In this document: positions 1 through 5,492 of the stretch, piece after piece
Numbering within the stretch: position 1 is the stretch's first letter
How the letters are laid out: each line of letters begins with the position of its first letter
Assembly: GCA_937958735.1 (NCBI GenBank)
Contig: CALGNG010000136.1
Span: forward strand, 1 to 5,492
DNA length: 5,492 nt
From: an uncultured Aquimarina sp.
Lineage (GTDB): Bacteria; Bacteroidota; Bacteroidia; Flavobacteriales; Flavobacteriaceae
Direction of reading: 5' to 3'
Notes under the pieces: generated by a model
Seen by the model: only the letters and a program-made list of their open reading frames with translations
Databases searched by the model: none
What the model was told of the DNA's origin: nothing
Program-made: the position numbers and the translations under genes

Positions 1-210
1 GAAACACATGTTGTAGGGAAGCCTGTATTCTTGTTTATGAGTTTTGATGCTAATGGTAAAGGTATTCAAAACAAAATTCGATGGAATCGTTTAATGACTA
101 CTGTAGGAGGTGATGGCAAATTAACTTCTTATCGTTATTTAGTATTAGCCTTAATTTTAGCTTACATCGGTTTTAGTTTTTTCAATTCAAAACGAAAGGA
201 AAATGCCTAG
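1..210 (+). CDS. lepB: Signal peptidase I, C-terminal fragment (5' end outside window)
   Basis: Frame 1 is open from the left edge to a TAG at 208-210, giving 69 residues. They read VVGKPVFLFMSFD near the start, then IRWNRLMTTVGG, which matches the last conserved part of type I signal peptidases in Bacteroidetes (VVGK...SxD...KIRWxR). A hydrophobic segment, about residues 46-61 (YLVLALILAYIGFSFF), follows and is a likely C-terminal membrane anchor, which flavobacterial LepB proteins often have; the tail is basic (KRKE). The enzyme removes signal peptides from exported proteins at the inner membrane. The catalytic Ser and Lys lie upstream, outside the window, so activity cannot be judged. The gene overlaps the next start codon by 8 bp, which suggests translational coupling. 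The family call rests on remembered motifs. Confidence 0.85.
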   Translation, partial: ETHVVGKPVFLFMSFDANGKGIQNKIRWNRLMTTVGGDGKLTSYRYLVLALILAYIGFSFFNSKRKENA

Positions 211-841
211 TAATTTAAATAATATTTTAATACATCCACCCTATTTTGGTTCCATAGCACAGTATGTTGCAATAGCAAAAGCAAGTGGTAAGGTTATTTT
301 TGAAAATTGTGATAATTATCAAAAGCAAACCCATCGTAATCGTACTTATATCTATGGAGCTAATGGTGCCTTAGTTTTAAACTTATCTATTTTACATACC
401 AAAAAAGGAGTAAAACAATTATATAGAGATGTACTGTTAGAACACCAATTTAATACCCTACAGATTCATTGGAAATCCCTAGAGTCTGCTTATAGGACTT
501 CTCCTTATTTCGAGTTTTACGAAGACGAACTCGCTCCTATTTTTGAAGGAAAACCCAAGTACATAATGGATTTTAATTATAAATGTCTTGAATTTATTAC
601 CGATGCTATTCAACTAGACTTGGATTACTTTAAAACCAAATCTTATTTGGAAATACCCGAAAACACTATAGATTATAGAAATTTATCTAATCCCAAAGAC
701 AAAACTATAGGAGCTAATTTTAGCCCTTATATACAAGTATTTGATTCTAAACACGGTTTTATTCCTAATCTATCTATTTTAGACTTACTTTTTAACCAAG
801 GCCCTAATTCTTTAAATTATTTAGAGAATCAGAAAATATAA
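203..841 (+). CDS. WbqC-like family protein
   Basis: A 212-residue soluble protein without signal peptide or membrane segment. It has the pattern of the WbqC-like family: HPPYFGSIAQY at residues 11-21, DNYQKQTHRNRTYI at 37-50, and HWKSLESAYRTSPYFEFYEDEL at 89-110, the most conserved block. Length is normal for the flavobacterial members. The family is named after a gene in an O-antigen cluster; its biochemical role is not settled, and the Bacteroidetes copy is commonly found directly after lepB, as here. The ATG at 203 lies inside the lepB end and overlaps it by 8 bp. No other Met occurs before residue 121, so this start is the only reasonable one. It is probably cotranscribed with lepB. No strong terminator follows, only a weak TTAAC/GTTAA hairpin at 886-900. 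Confidence 0.88.
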   Translation: MPSNLNNILIHPPYFGSIAQYVAIAKASGKVIFENCDNYQKQTHRNRTYIYGANGALVLNLSILHTKKGVKQLYRDVLLEHQFNTLQIHWKSLESAYRTSPYFEFYEDELAPIFEGKPKYIMDFNYKCLEFITDAIQLDLDYFKTKSYLEIPENTIDYRNLSNPKDKTIGANFSPYIQVFDSKHGFIPNLSILDLLFNQGPNSLNYLENQKI

Positions 842-1000
842 TAGTACAATTAATTTACGTTTCTCAATTTTATCTAAATATCACATTAACTAATTGTTAA
901 GCTTAATTAAACATTGTATTATACCTTAAATAATTGCTTTTTATCGATCATTAAATTAATACTTTTGATATAAATAAATCAACTTAAAAGTATAAATTGC
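842..1000. other. AT-rich intergenic spacer
   Basis: There is no convincing reading frame in these 159 bases. The stretch holds a weak 5-bp inverted repeat (TTAAC at 886-890, GTTAA at 896-900) that runs into a 10-bp palindrome TTAAGCTTAA at 897-906. It also holds a promoter candidate for the following gene, listed separately. The hairpin could be a poor terminator for the lepB-wbqC pair, but no T-tract follows it. Confidence 0.5.
934..967 (+). promoter_or_regulatory. Bacteroidetes-type promoter candidate for the 184-aa gene
   Basis: TACTTTTG at 960-967 fits the Bacteroidetes -7 consensus TAnnTTTG exactly, and TTG at 934-936 can serve as the -33 element with 23 bases between them, at the long end of the usual spacing. 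The -7 box ends 33 bases before the ATG at 1001. The region is very AT-rich, so chance matches are possible. Confidence 0.5.
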
Positions 1001-1555
1001 ATGAAAGACCTAGGAATTCTCTTAGTAATCTTACTAAATTACTCCATCGTCATTAGTCAAAAATATATTGACATGACCCCAGAATTATCCAATATCAAAG
1101 GAAACCTAATTATAGATGGTAATTCCTTAAAACTAAAACACCATACTCGTGAAGAAATTATTATTAGAGCTAAAAATCTAAAATTTAGCAATAATTCTGG
1201 TATGGTTCTAAACAATGTTATTTTACAATTATCTGGTAATATTATTGTCGATGATGGGGCTAAAATATTTCCTAAAATTATTGATAGCTATATTTTTTGT
1301 AGAAGCTCGGAAAATTTACAATCTAAAAGAATCATCATAAAAAACAACTTTAAGGATGTTGTAAACTTATCTAAAGTAAAGTACCTAAAAAAAATTAAAG
1401 GAAATCCTAAAGTATACCTATACAATAAAGCTGGAAAATGTAAATTTAAAGGCTTAAAAAGTGAAATGGAAAATAAATATCTTGCCGTATCTAGATATGA
1501 TATTAAAATTGAAGGACCTTATAAATCTTTTGATAGTAATATCTTAATTTACTAA
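1001..1555 (+). CDS. Small secreted protein of unknown function, beta-rich
   Basis: A 184-residue protein that I do not recognise. Residues 1-19 form a good signal peptide (MKD, then a hydrophobic LGILLVILL core, ending in SQ as is common in Flavobacteriaceae), so the mature protein is probably exported. The remainder alternates hydrophobic and polar residues in short strands: NLIIDGNSLKLK, EIIIRAKNLKF, MVLNNVILQLSGNIIVDDGAKIF, DSYIFCR. About residues 33-100 resemble a few rungs of a parallel beta-helix (inference). No catalytic motif and no T9SS sorting domain is visible. It is Lys-rich (26 Lys, 5 Arg), as expected for an AT-rich genome and unlike its convergent neighbour. Two cysteines (about 100 and 147) could form a disulfide. 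It has its own promoter candidate and is followed by a strong hairpin, so it is probably monocistronic. The ATG at 1001 fits the signal peptide; the next Met is after the mature start. Ribosome binding site is weak, as usual here. Confidence 0.75.
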   Translation: MKDLGILLVILLNYSIVISQKYIDMTPELSNIKGNLIIDGNSLKLKHHTREEIIIRAKNLKFSNNSGMVLNNVILQLSGNIIVDDGAKIFPKIIDSYIFCRSSENLQSKRIIIKNNFKDVVNLSKVKYLKKIKGNPKVYLYNKAGKCKFKGLKSEMENKYLAVSRYDIKIEGPYKSFDSNILIY

Positions 1556-1596
1556 TGATACTTCTACCATTATAAATAAAATTACTTGTAATAACA

Positions 1597-1628
1597 TAAT
1601 CCCTATGAAGATAACTCCATAGGGATTA
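1597..1628. terminator. Bidirectional terminator hairpin between convergent genes
   Basis: A perfect 11-bp inverted repeat pairs TAATCCCTATG (1597-1607) with CATAGGGATTA (1618-1628) around a 10-base loop. A second short pairing (TACTT at 1583-1587 with AAGTA at 1631-1635) can extend it across an internal loop. It lies 41 bp after the stop at 1555 and 36 bp before the stop of the minus-strand gene at 1665. T-rich sequence follows on the + strand (TATTTTAAT) and on the - strand (AATTTTATTTAT), though neither tract is long. The position and symmetry suit a shared terminator. Confidence 0.72.
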
Positions 1629-1664
1629 GTAAGTATTTTAATAAAGTAAAATAGTATAAATACT

Positions 1665-3329
1665 TTAGTTTCCAAATCCTATTTGTCCACACGGTGTACC
1701 TCTTGGAGCCTCGTCGTTAACATAGCAAGGTAAAGTAGCGTTTGCGGAGTTCGCTATAGGAGAACGCGCATCCGAACGGTATAATACTCTACGGTTTCTA
1801 TTGGCATTAGCAAAAGCACCATTTACATTTGATGCATTTACATTAACGCTATAGCGCCCTAAACGTGCTGGTCCTGCATTATTTTGTGTTAAACTAGAAG
1901 CTACAATTATCCCCGCAGAAGTTTGAGAAGCAAAACGTACTCTAGATCCGTCTAAAGGAAATAATGTAGGAAATCCTGGTCGGGGCATACTACTTCTACT
2001 GTCCTGAAATACATTACGTACAGCTTCTCTATGCGATGGTAATAAAAATACGGTGGACTCTAAATTCATTTGAGCATTAAATAAATTACCATTTCTAACG
2101 GCTCTTAATCTATTTGCTAAATTACCACCAGAAGGAATATTAGGATTGGAGCCCGTTATGGTAGCACTTCTTATATTTACCCCTCTAAAACTACCTCTAT
2201 TACTCTCTGGCATTAAAACCGGCGAGGTAATAAATGCAGCACAAAAACTGTTAGTAGCTATAATACGATTTGCATCTATATTTCTACAATCTTTACTATG
2301 AGGTTGCAGAAAAAGAGCGGTATAACCTCTTATATTAGTAACATTATCCAATCTTATATTAGTAATAGCACCATTACCACCTCCTACAGAAACTCTATTA
2401 ATTTGATCGTTACCTCTACCACTACCTGGTTCTAAACGTACCGTAATACCTTCTGTACCTCTCAAATTTTGTAATAAAATATTATCTCCACTAAATAATT
2501 GTACTAAAGCATACCCTAACGCAATTCTATCTGCCGAAGCATTTCTTACTACTCCATTTCTAGCAATACGATTATAAGTATTTACATTTCCTCGATTATC
2601 GTCTGGAACAATAAAAACCGATGGATTAGTAGTGTAGTTTCCATTAATAGTAAAGCCTGATAAAGCAAAATTATTTACAAAACCAACTCTAAAAGCAGTA
2701 GCAGGATTTATGTTAGGTTGGTTATTACTACGATCGTTATCTCTATTTACTGCTGCACTGGCTATTCCTGGACGTCGTCTAAAATCTATAGTAAAACGAT
2801 CTGCTGGACGATTAGAAGCACATACAATTTCTACATTGTTAACCCTAGCACCTCCATTGTTTTGACGACCAATACTAAATAAAACCACTCTATTATTGGC
2901 TAATCGGATGGTAACCCTAGGATCTATAGTTATACGAATGTTACTTTGTAATGTAATGGTACTAGAAAAATTATAAATATTATTGCCTCCTCGTCTTAAA
3001 TAAATTACACCTCCACCTAAATTAGATAACCTAGTAATTTCTCTATTAATATCACTGGAGCTAGCCGTAGGGGTAAAACTAGTTACCCTACCTCTTTGGG
3101 CTGCATTAAACGTATTAGTATAAAAAGTACGTGTATTACCATTTATGGCTCCTCTTACTGTATTGGAATTTCCTGGACCTTGATTGGTAGTAGAAATGGC
3201 TGCAGCTTGTACGGGTGTAAGTGCTGCTTGTGCATAGGTATTATTTATAAACGCTACCGATACTATTAAAAGAACTATTCCTTTAATTTTATTAGTAAAA
3301 AAACTTTTGTCTTTTTTTATATTGAACAT
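1665..3329 (-). CDS. Secreted right-handed beta-helix protein, iota-carrageenase (GH82)-like
   Basis: A 554-residue protein. Residues 1-33 are a signal peptide (MFNIKKDK, hydrophobic GIVLLIVSVAFI, TYA then QA). Residues 93-150 have the opening of pectin-lyase-like beta-helices (DINREITRLSNLGGGVIYL, then ITIDPRVTIRL). The core at 269-345 reads GYALVQLFSGDNILLQNL, then TEGITVRLEPG and LFLQPHSKD. This resembles, from memory, the GH82 iota-carrageenase relatives with a GYGLVQ...TLRLETD...SPH pattern. Glu300 would match the catalytic Glu, but the second acid of E-x-D is Gly302; His344 is kept. Activity is therefore doubtful, and the protein may act on another anionic glycan or only bind it. The C-terminus has two cysteines (535, 547) and no T9SS sorting domain, so the protein may be periplasmic or surface-held by other means. 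The mature part is extreme: about 55 Arg, one Lys (346), roughly 70 Asn and about 26 acidic residues. Other beta-helix lyase or hydrolase families (GH28, PL6-like) remain possible. Start ATG at 3329 fits the signal peptide. Confidence 0.6.
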   Translation of the reverse strand: MFNIKKDKSFFTNKIKGIVLLIVSVAFINNTYAQAALTPVQAAAISTTNQGPGNSNTVRGAINGNTRTFYTNTFNAAQRGRVTSFTPTASSSDINREITRLSNLGGGVIYLRRGGNNIYNFSSTITLQSNIRITIDPRVTIRLANNRVVLFSIGRQNNGGARVNNVEIVCASNRPADRFTIDFRRRPGIASAAVNRDNDRSNNQPNINPATAFRVGFVNNFALSGFTINGNYTTNPSVFIVPDDNRGNVNTYNRIARNGVVRNASADRIALGYALVQLFSGDNILLQNLRGTEGITVRLEPGSGRGNDQINRVSVGGGNGAITNIRLDNVTNIRGYTALFLQPHSKDCRNIDANRIIATNSFCAAFITSPVLMPESNRGSFRGVNIRSATITGSNPNIPSGGNLANRLRAVRNGNLFNAQMNLESTVFLLPSHREAVRNVFQDSRSSMPRPGFPTLFPLDGSRVRFASQTSAGIIVASSLTQNNAGPARLGRYSVNVNASNVNGAFANANRNRRVLYRSDARSPIANSANATLPCYVNDEAPRGTPCGQIGFGN

Positions 3330-3364
3330 ATCTTTATCTTTTTAAGTTAACTTTATTGTACACT

Positions 3365-3398
3365 CAACTATACCCAATTAAAATTGAATAATATACAA
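3365..3398 (-). promoter_or_regulatory. Promoter candidate for the beta-helix gene
   Basis: Read on the minus strand, TATAGTTG (3372-3365) matches TAnnTTTG with one mismatch. TTG (3398-3396) lies 23 bases upstream, the same spacing as in the candidate at 934-967. The box ends 35 bases before the ATG at 3329. This suggests that the beta-helix gene can be transcribed separately from the gene 86 bp upstream. Confidence 0.4.
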
Positions 3399-3408
3399 TT
3401 GAATTATA
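3382..3408. repeat. Imperfect 12-bp direct repeat upstream of the beta-helix gene
   Basis: AATTGAATAATA (3382-3393) and AATTGAATTATA (3397-3408) agree at 11 of 12 positions with a 15-bp period. The second copy begins on the -33 TTG candidate of the beta-helix gene. It could be a tandem regulator site, but in a stretch this AT-rich a chance origin is likely. Confidence 0.35.
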
Positions 3409-3415
3409 AGGTTAA

Positions 3416-4183
3416 TTATCTTTTAATTATTTGAGTAGAAGTGTTATCGTTTACAACTAAAAAGTAAACTCCATCTGGTAAACTATTAATGTTTAGTCTA
3501 ACATTATTTTTTCTACTAACAGAAATTGCTTTTACTGTATTCCCTGTAAAGTCTTTTACCTCTATTAAAGAAATGGGAGTGTTATTTTGTTTAACAAATA
3601 CATAATTAGATGCTGGATTAGGATAAACCTTTAAATCTGTCTTTGTTTTCTCTAGATTAGAAGATTCTTCTATTTCTAAAAAATATGCCAAATCGCTCCC
3701 ACGTTCCGATTTTATAAAACCATTACCAGACGATGGTATATTTGTATTAAACTCCAAGGCTTTATAATATACCTCTTTTCCCTCTACATCCATATTAGTA
3801 TAAGTATGGTTTCCTGTAGTATTATAAACTGCCATAATCCAATAATCACCTTCCGATAACGTTTTCGTAGATACGGAAATAGAGGTTACACCACTTTTTA
3901 CTAAAACAGATTTGGTAGAAGTTACTAGATTACCTGGAGAATTATTATTATCTGAATAAATAGCCATTTTTACTTTAGAACCAGTAGCTTTTCCTAATAG
4001 GTTAATGGAAGTAAGCACTCCCGGTTTTTTAAGATTGTATTTGGTTCCTAATAAATAATTTTCGATTTGAGTTCCTCCAATGGACTCGAAACTAGAAGCG
4101 TCATCATTTCCGATGTGACGTGTTTGCGAAAAGCAAATTGAGGATACAAATATCCCCAAAACTAAAAATACACTTGTTTTCAT
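3416..4183 (-). CDS. Secreted beta-sandwich protein with T9SS C-terminal sorting domain
   Basis: A 255-residue protein. Residues 1-20 are a signal peptide (MKTSVFLVLGIFVSSICFSQ). Residues about 25-172 look like one beta-sandwich module: PGVLTSINLLGKATGSKVKM, AIYSDNNNSPGNLV, and then EGDYWIMAVYN, a pattern seen in many extracellular adhesion or carbohydrate-binding-like modules that lack a clear activity. Residues about 183-255 are a type A T9SS sorting domain: VYPNPASNYVFV at 186-197, then NINSLPDGVYFLVV at 231-244, and the terminal basic IIKR. Such domains carry the cargo across the outer membrane and are removed on attachment or release at the surface. No catalytic residues stand out, so it may be a binder or surface protein. 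It is 86 bp upstream of the beta-helix gene in the same direction. The ATG at 4183 fits the signal peptide. The function of the cargo module is unknown. Confidence 0.85.
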   Translation of the reverse strand: MKTSVFLVLGIFVSSICFSQTRHIGNDDASSFESIGGTQIENYLLGTKYNLKKPGVLTSINLLGKATGSKVKMAIYSDNNNSPGNLVTSTKSVLVKSGVTSISVSTKTLSEGDYWIMAVYNTTGNHTYTNMDVEGKEVYYKALEFNTNIPSSGNGFIKSERGSDLAYFLEIEESSNLEKTKTDLKVYPNPASNYVFVKQNNTPISLIEVKDFTGNTVKAISVSRKNNVRLNINSLPDGVYFLVVNDNTSTQIIKR

Positions 4184-4220
4184 CTTTTTGTTTTTTAAAT
4201 GAGTTGTTATTTAGACTTTA

Positions 4221-4255
4221 TAAAAGATTAATTAATTGAGCGAAATAATCTTTTA
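4221..4255. repeat. Perfect 10-bp inverted repeat upstream of the T9SS-cargo gene
   Basis: TAAAAGATTA (4221-4230) and TAATCTTTTA (4246-4255) are exact reverse complements separated by 15 bases. Centre-to-centre spacing is 25 bp. The element starts 37 bp before the ATG at 4183, so it lies in the 5' leader or promoter region. It could be a dimeric regulator site or a leader hairpin. No T-tract follows on the minus strand, so a terminator is unlikely. Confidence 0.5.
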
Positions 4256-4301
4256 CGTTAAAGCTTAGTCGACAGTTAACTCACTATTTACAAGATGGCA
4301 A

Positions 4302-4345
4302 CACATAAAAAAACAAAAACCTTGCAACCCACTGTATTTACAGGG
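4302..4345 (-). terminator. Possible second terminator: short hairpin plus T-tract
   Basis: On the minus strand a short hairpin pairs CTGT with ACAG (4343-4340 and 4335-4332). It is extended by CC/GG across a bulged base. After an 11-base gap comes a T-tract, TTTTTGTTTTTTT (4318-4306). The stem is short and the gap is longer than usual, so this is a weak call. It could be a backup terminator for the receptor gene or the end of a small transcript. Confidence 0.3.
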
Positions 4346-4394
4346 AATTTAGTGTGAAAATATTTTAGTTTTTATATAAAAAAAGAAATAATAA

Positions 4395-4435
4395 TAAATA
4401 AAAAACAACTTATATGTTAAATACTTAACATATAA
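4395..4435 (-). terminator. Rho-independent terminator of the TonB-dependent receptor gene
   Basis: A perfect 11-bp stem pairs TTATATGTTAA (4410-4420) with TTAACATATAA (4425-4435) around a 4-base loop. On the minus strand it is followed at once by GTTGTTTTTTATTTAT (4409-4394). The hairpin starts 88 bases past the receptor stop codon. The stem is AT-rich but long, and the T-tract is on the minus strand only, which sets the direction. Confidence 0.72.
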
Positions 4436-4522
4436 TTACTAATTAAGCAAATAAATAACAAATATTAAATCAAGGTATATATCCACTATAACTCTACAAG
4501 GGTACACCGTACATCTATAAAA

Positions 4523-5491
4523 TTAGTAATCAAATAAATAACGCACACCTATTAATACTTGTGCAGATTGGGATGGGTAGTCTAACCAACGTTCGTAATT
4601 TTGGCTAGTTAAATTTTTAGCCTTAATAAAAGCTTTCCAATTTTTAGTAATACTATAATTTCCTTCTAAATTAATATCAAAAATAGTGTCCACGTCCGCT
4701 GTTTCATTATTTATATGGTCAAAGCCATTACGTGTACCTATAAAAAAGATACTAGTACCAAGGTCTAATTTTTCATTTACACTATAATTACCTCTAATAG
4801 TCGCGGTTATTTGAGGTAAATTCCAGGCTTCATCTTGCTTTTTAGTATTATAGGTATAAAAACTGGTGGTTAGAGAAACGGTATATTTTTCTGGTTCTTC
4901 ATAATTTAAACTTCCTGTTAATTCTCCTGTATTGATATCTGCATATACATAAGAAAAGGCATTGTTAAAACCAAAATTAGAAGTATCGGTTAAGGTATTT
5001 AAAATAGGTGTTTTTTGATATAAAGCTTTATCTTCTTCGGAGTTATAAGATGCTTTAACCTCGTAACTTAATTTACTAGTTACTGCACCTTGCACACCTG
5101 CATATACTTTAAATTGCTCGCTAGTGGGTTGTATTCCTAATAAAGGCGCTACAAATTTATTACCCTCGCTAGCATTATGGTAAGTGTTTTGTTCTAAATC
5201 TCCTGTTATTCCTCCATAAACGGCTATACCTCTATCTTTAAATTCATAGGTAGCTAAAAGATTAGGATAAACATAAAAATCGGTGTCGTTATTTTCGGTA
5301 TCGGCACTTATATAGGTAGAAAAACCTAGTTTAAACTCAATATCATTATAAGCTAAAGGTACAGTGGGTTTTATACCCAAATTAATGCGTTGATATTTTA
5401 TATCGGTTAAAAAACTTTCTGGTTCAAATTTCCCTAATAACACATCTAAAACTACAGGTAAACTTATGTTATAGTCTTCTATTTCTAAATT
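4523..5491 (-). CDS. TonB-dependent receptor, C-terminal beta-barrel (5' end outside window)
   Basis: The frame is open from the right edge, with 322 residues visible. A GTG at 5443 is an internal Val, not the start, because the frame continues upstream (NLEIEDYNISLPVVLD before it). The sequence is a series of alternating amphipathic strands separated by polar loops, typical of an outer-membrane barrel: TDFYVYPNLLATYEF, GIAVYGGITGD, KLSYEVKASYN, YTVSLTTSFYTY, ITATIRGNYSV, LDLGTSIFFIG. The end FDINLEGNYSITKNWKAFIKAKNLTSQNYERWLDYPSQSAQVLIGVRYLFDY-like region (about the last 52 residues) matches the closing strands of TonB-dependent receptors, with the usual aromatic last residue. Such receptors import siderophores, vitamins or glycans with energy from TonB-ExbBD. 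The plug, TonB box and substrate cannot be seen. A similar barrel could belong to a receptor without transport function. A terminator follows, so it is probably the last gene of its transcript. Confidence 0.8.
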   Translation of the reverse strand, partial: NLEIEDYNISLPVVLDVLLGKFEPESFLTDIKYQRINLGIKPTVPLAYNDIEFKLGFSTYISADTENNDTDFYVYPNLLATYEFKDRGIAVYGGITGDLEQNTYHNASEGNKFVAPLLGIQPTSEQFKVYAGVQGAVTSKLSYEVKASYNSEEDKALYQKTPILNTLTDTSNFGFNNAFSYVYADINTGELTGSLNYEEPEKYTVSLTTSFYTYNTKKQDEAWNLPQITATIRGNYSVNEKLDLGTSIFFIGTRNGFDHINNETADVDTIFDINLEGNYSITKNWKAFIKAKNLTSQNYERWLDYPSQSAQVLIGVRYLFDY

Positions 5492-5492
5492 A

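Larger units (their letters stand above)
4184..4522. other. Long intergenic region between receptor and T9SS-cargo genes
   Basis: These 339 bases have no credible coding frame. From right to left (direction of transcription) they hold a strong hairpin terminator (4395-4435), a weaker hairpin with a long T-tract (4302-4345), and a perfect 10-bp inverted repeat (4221-4255). I found no clean TAnnTTTG box for the gene starting at 4183, so its promoter stays unplaced. No tRNA or known riboswitch was recognised. Confidence 0.6.

Noticed and set aside
897..906. 10-bp palindrome TTAAGCTTAA after the WbqC-like gene
   Set aside because: It is short, AT-rich and has no T-tract or repeat partner, so neither a terminator nor an operator can be supported.
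1631..1665. 8-bp inverted repeat AAGTATTT / AAATACTT beside the shared terminator
   Set aside because: The arms are AT-rich with a 19-base loop and one arm touches the stop codon of the beta-helix gene; it adds little to the much stronger hairpin at 1597-1628.
3416..4183. Lipoprotein signal for the T9SS-cargo protein because of Cys17
   Set aside because: The residues before Cys17 (SSI) do not fit a lipobox, and the region ends in SQ like an ordinary signal peptide.
4261..4280. Cluster of three palindromic hexamers (AAGCTT, GTCGAC, GTTAAC)
   Set aside because: They have different centres and no larger symmetry, so I treat this as chance and not as an attachment site or a cloning scar.
5441..5443. 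GTG as the start codon of the minus-strand barrel gene
   Set aside because: The frame stays open for 16 more codons to the window edge and the barrel is only the C-terminal part of a receptor, so this GTG is an internal Val.
1..5491. CRISPR array, insertion sequence, tRNA or rRNA gene
   Set aside because: No spaced direct repeats, transposase frame, terminal repeats or tRNA-like cloverleaf was seen on either strand.

Overview
The window looks like chromosomal DNA of an AT-rich member of the Flavobacteriaceae, probably marine. The evidence is a type IX secretion (T9SS) sorting domain, a TonB-dependent receptor, signal peptides ending in ...SQ/...AQ, weak Shine-Dalgarno signals, promoter candidates matching the Bacteroidetes TTG / TAnnTTTG pattern, and the lepB-wbqC-like gene pair. 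The genus cannot be fixed from this sequence.

Layout. (1) Positions 1-841, + strand: the C-terminal end of signal peptidase I (lepB), overlapped by 8 bp by a complete WbqC-family gene. This is the conserved, housekeeping part. (2) 842-1000: AT-rich spacer with a promoter candidate. (3) 1001-1555, + strand: a small Lys-rich secreted protein of unknown function. (4) 1556-1664: a strong hairpin between convergent genes, probably a shared terminator. (5) 1665-3329, - strand: a large secreted right-handed beta-helix protein whose core resembles iota-carrageenase (GH82) relatives. Its mature part has about 55 Arg but only one Lys. (6) 3330-3415: short spacer with a promoter candidate and an imperfect direct repeat. 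(7) 3416-4183, - strand: a secreted beta-sandwich protein with a C-terminal T9SS sorting domain. (8) 4184-4522: a 339-bp non-coding stretch with a clear terminator, a weaker hairpin plus T-tract, and a perfect 10-bp inverted repeat. (9) 4523 to the right edge, - strand: the C-terminal barrel of a TonB-dependent receptor whose 5' end lies outside the window.

How the parts may fit. The three minus-strand genes (receptor, T9SS cargo, beta-helix protein) are all cell-envelope or exported proteins and lie in one direction. This could be a small locus for binding and importing an anionic glycan. However, a terminator separates the receptor from the next gene, no SusD-like gene is visible, and the beta-helix gene seems to have its own promoter, so they are probably not one operon. 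The most unusual item is the almost lysine-free, strongly basic beta-helix protein, which keeps one recalled GH82 catalytic acid but seems to have lost the second.
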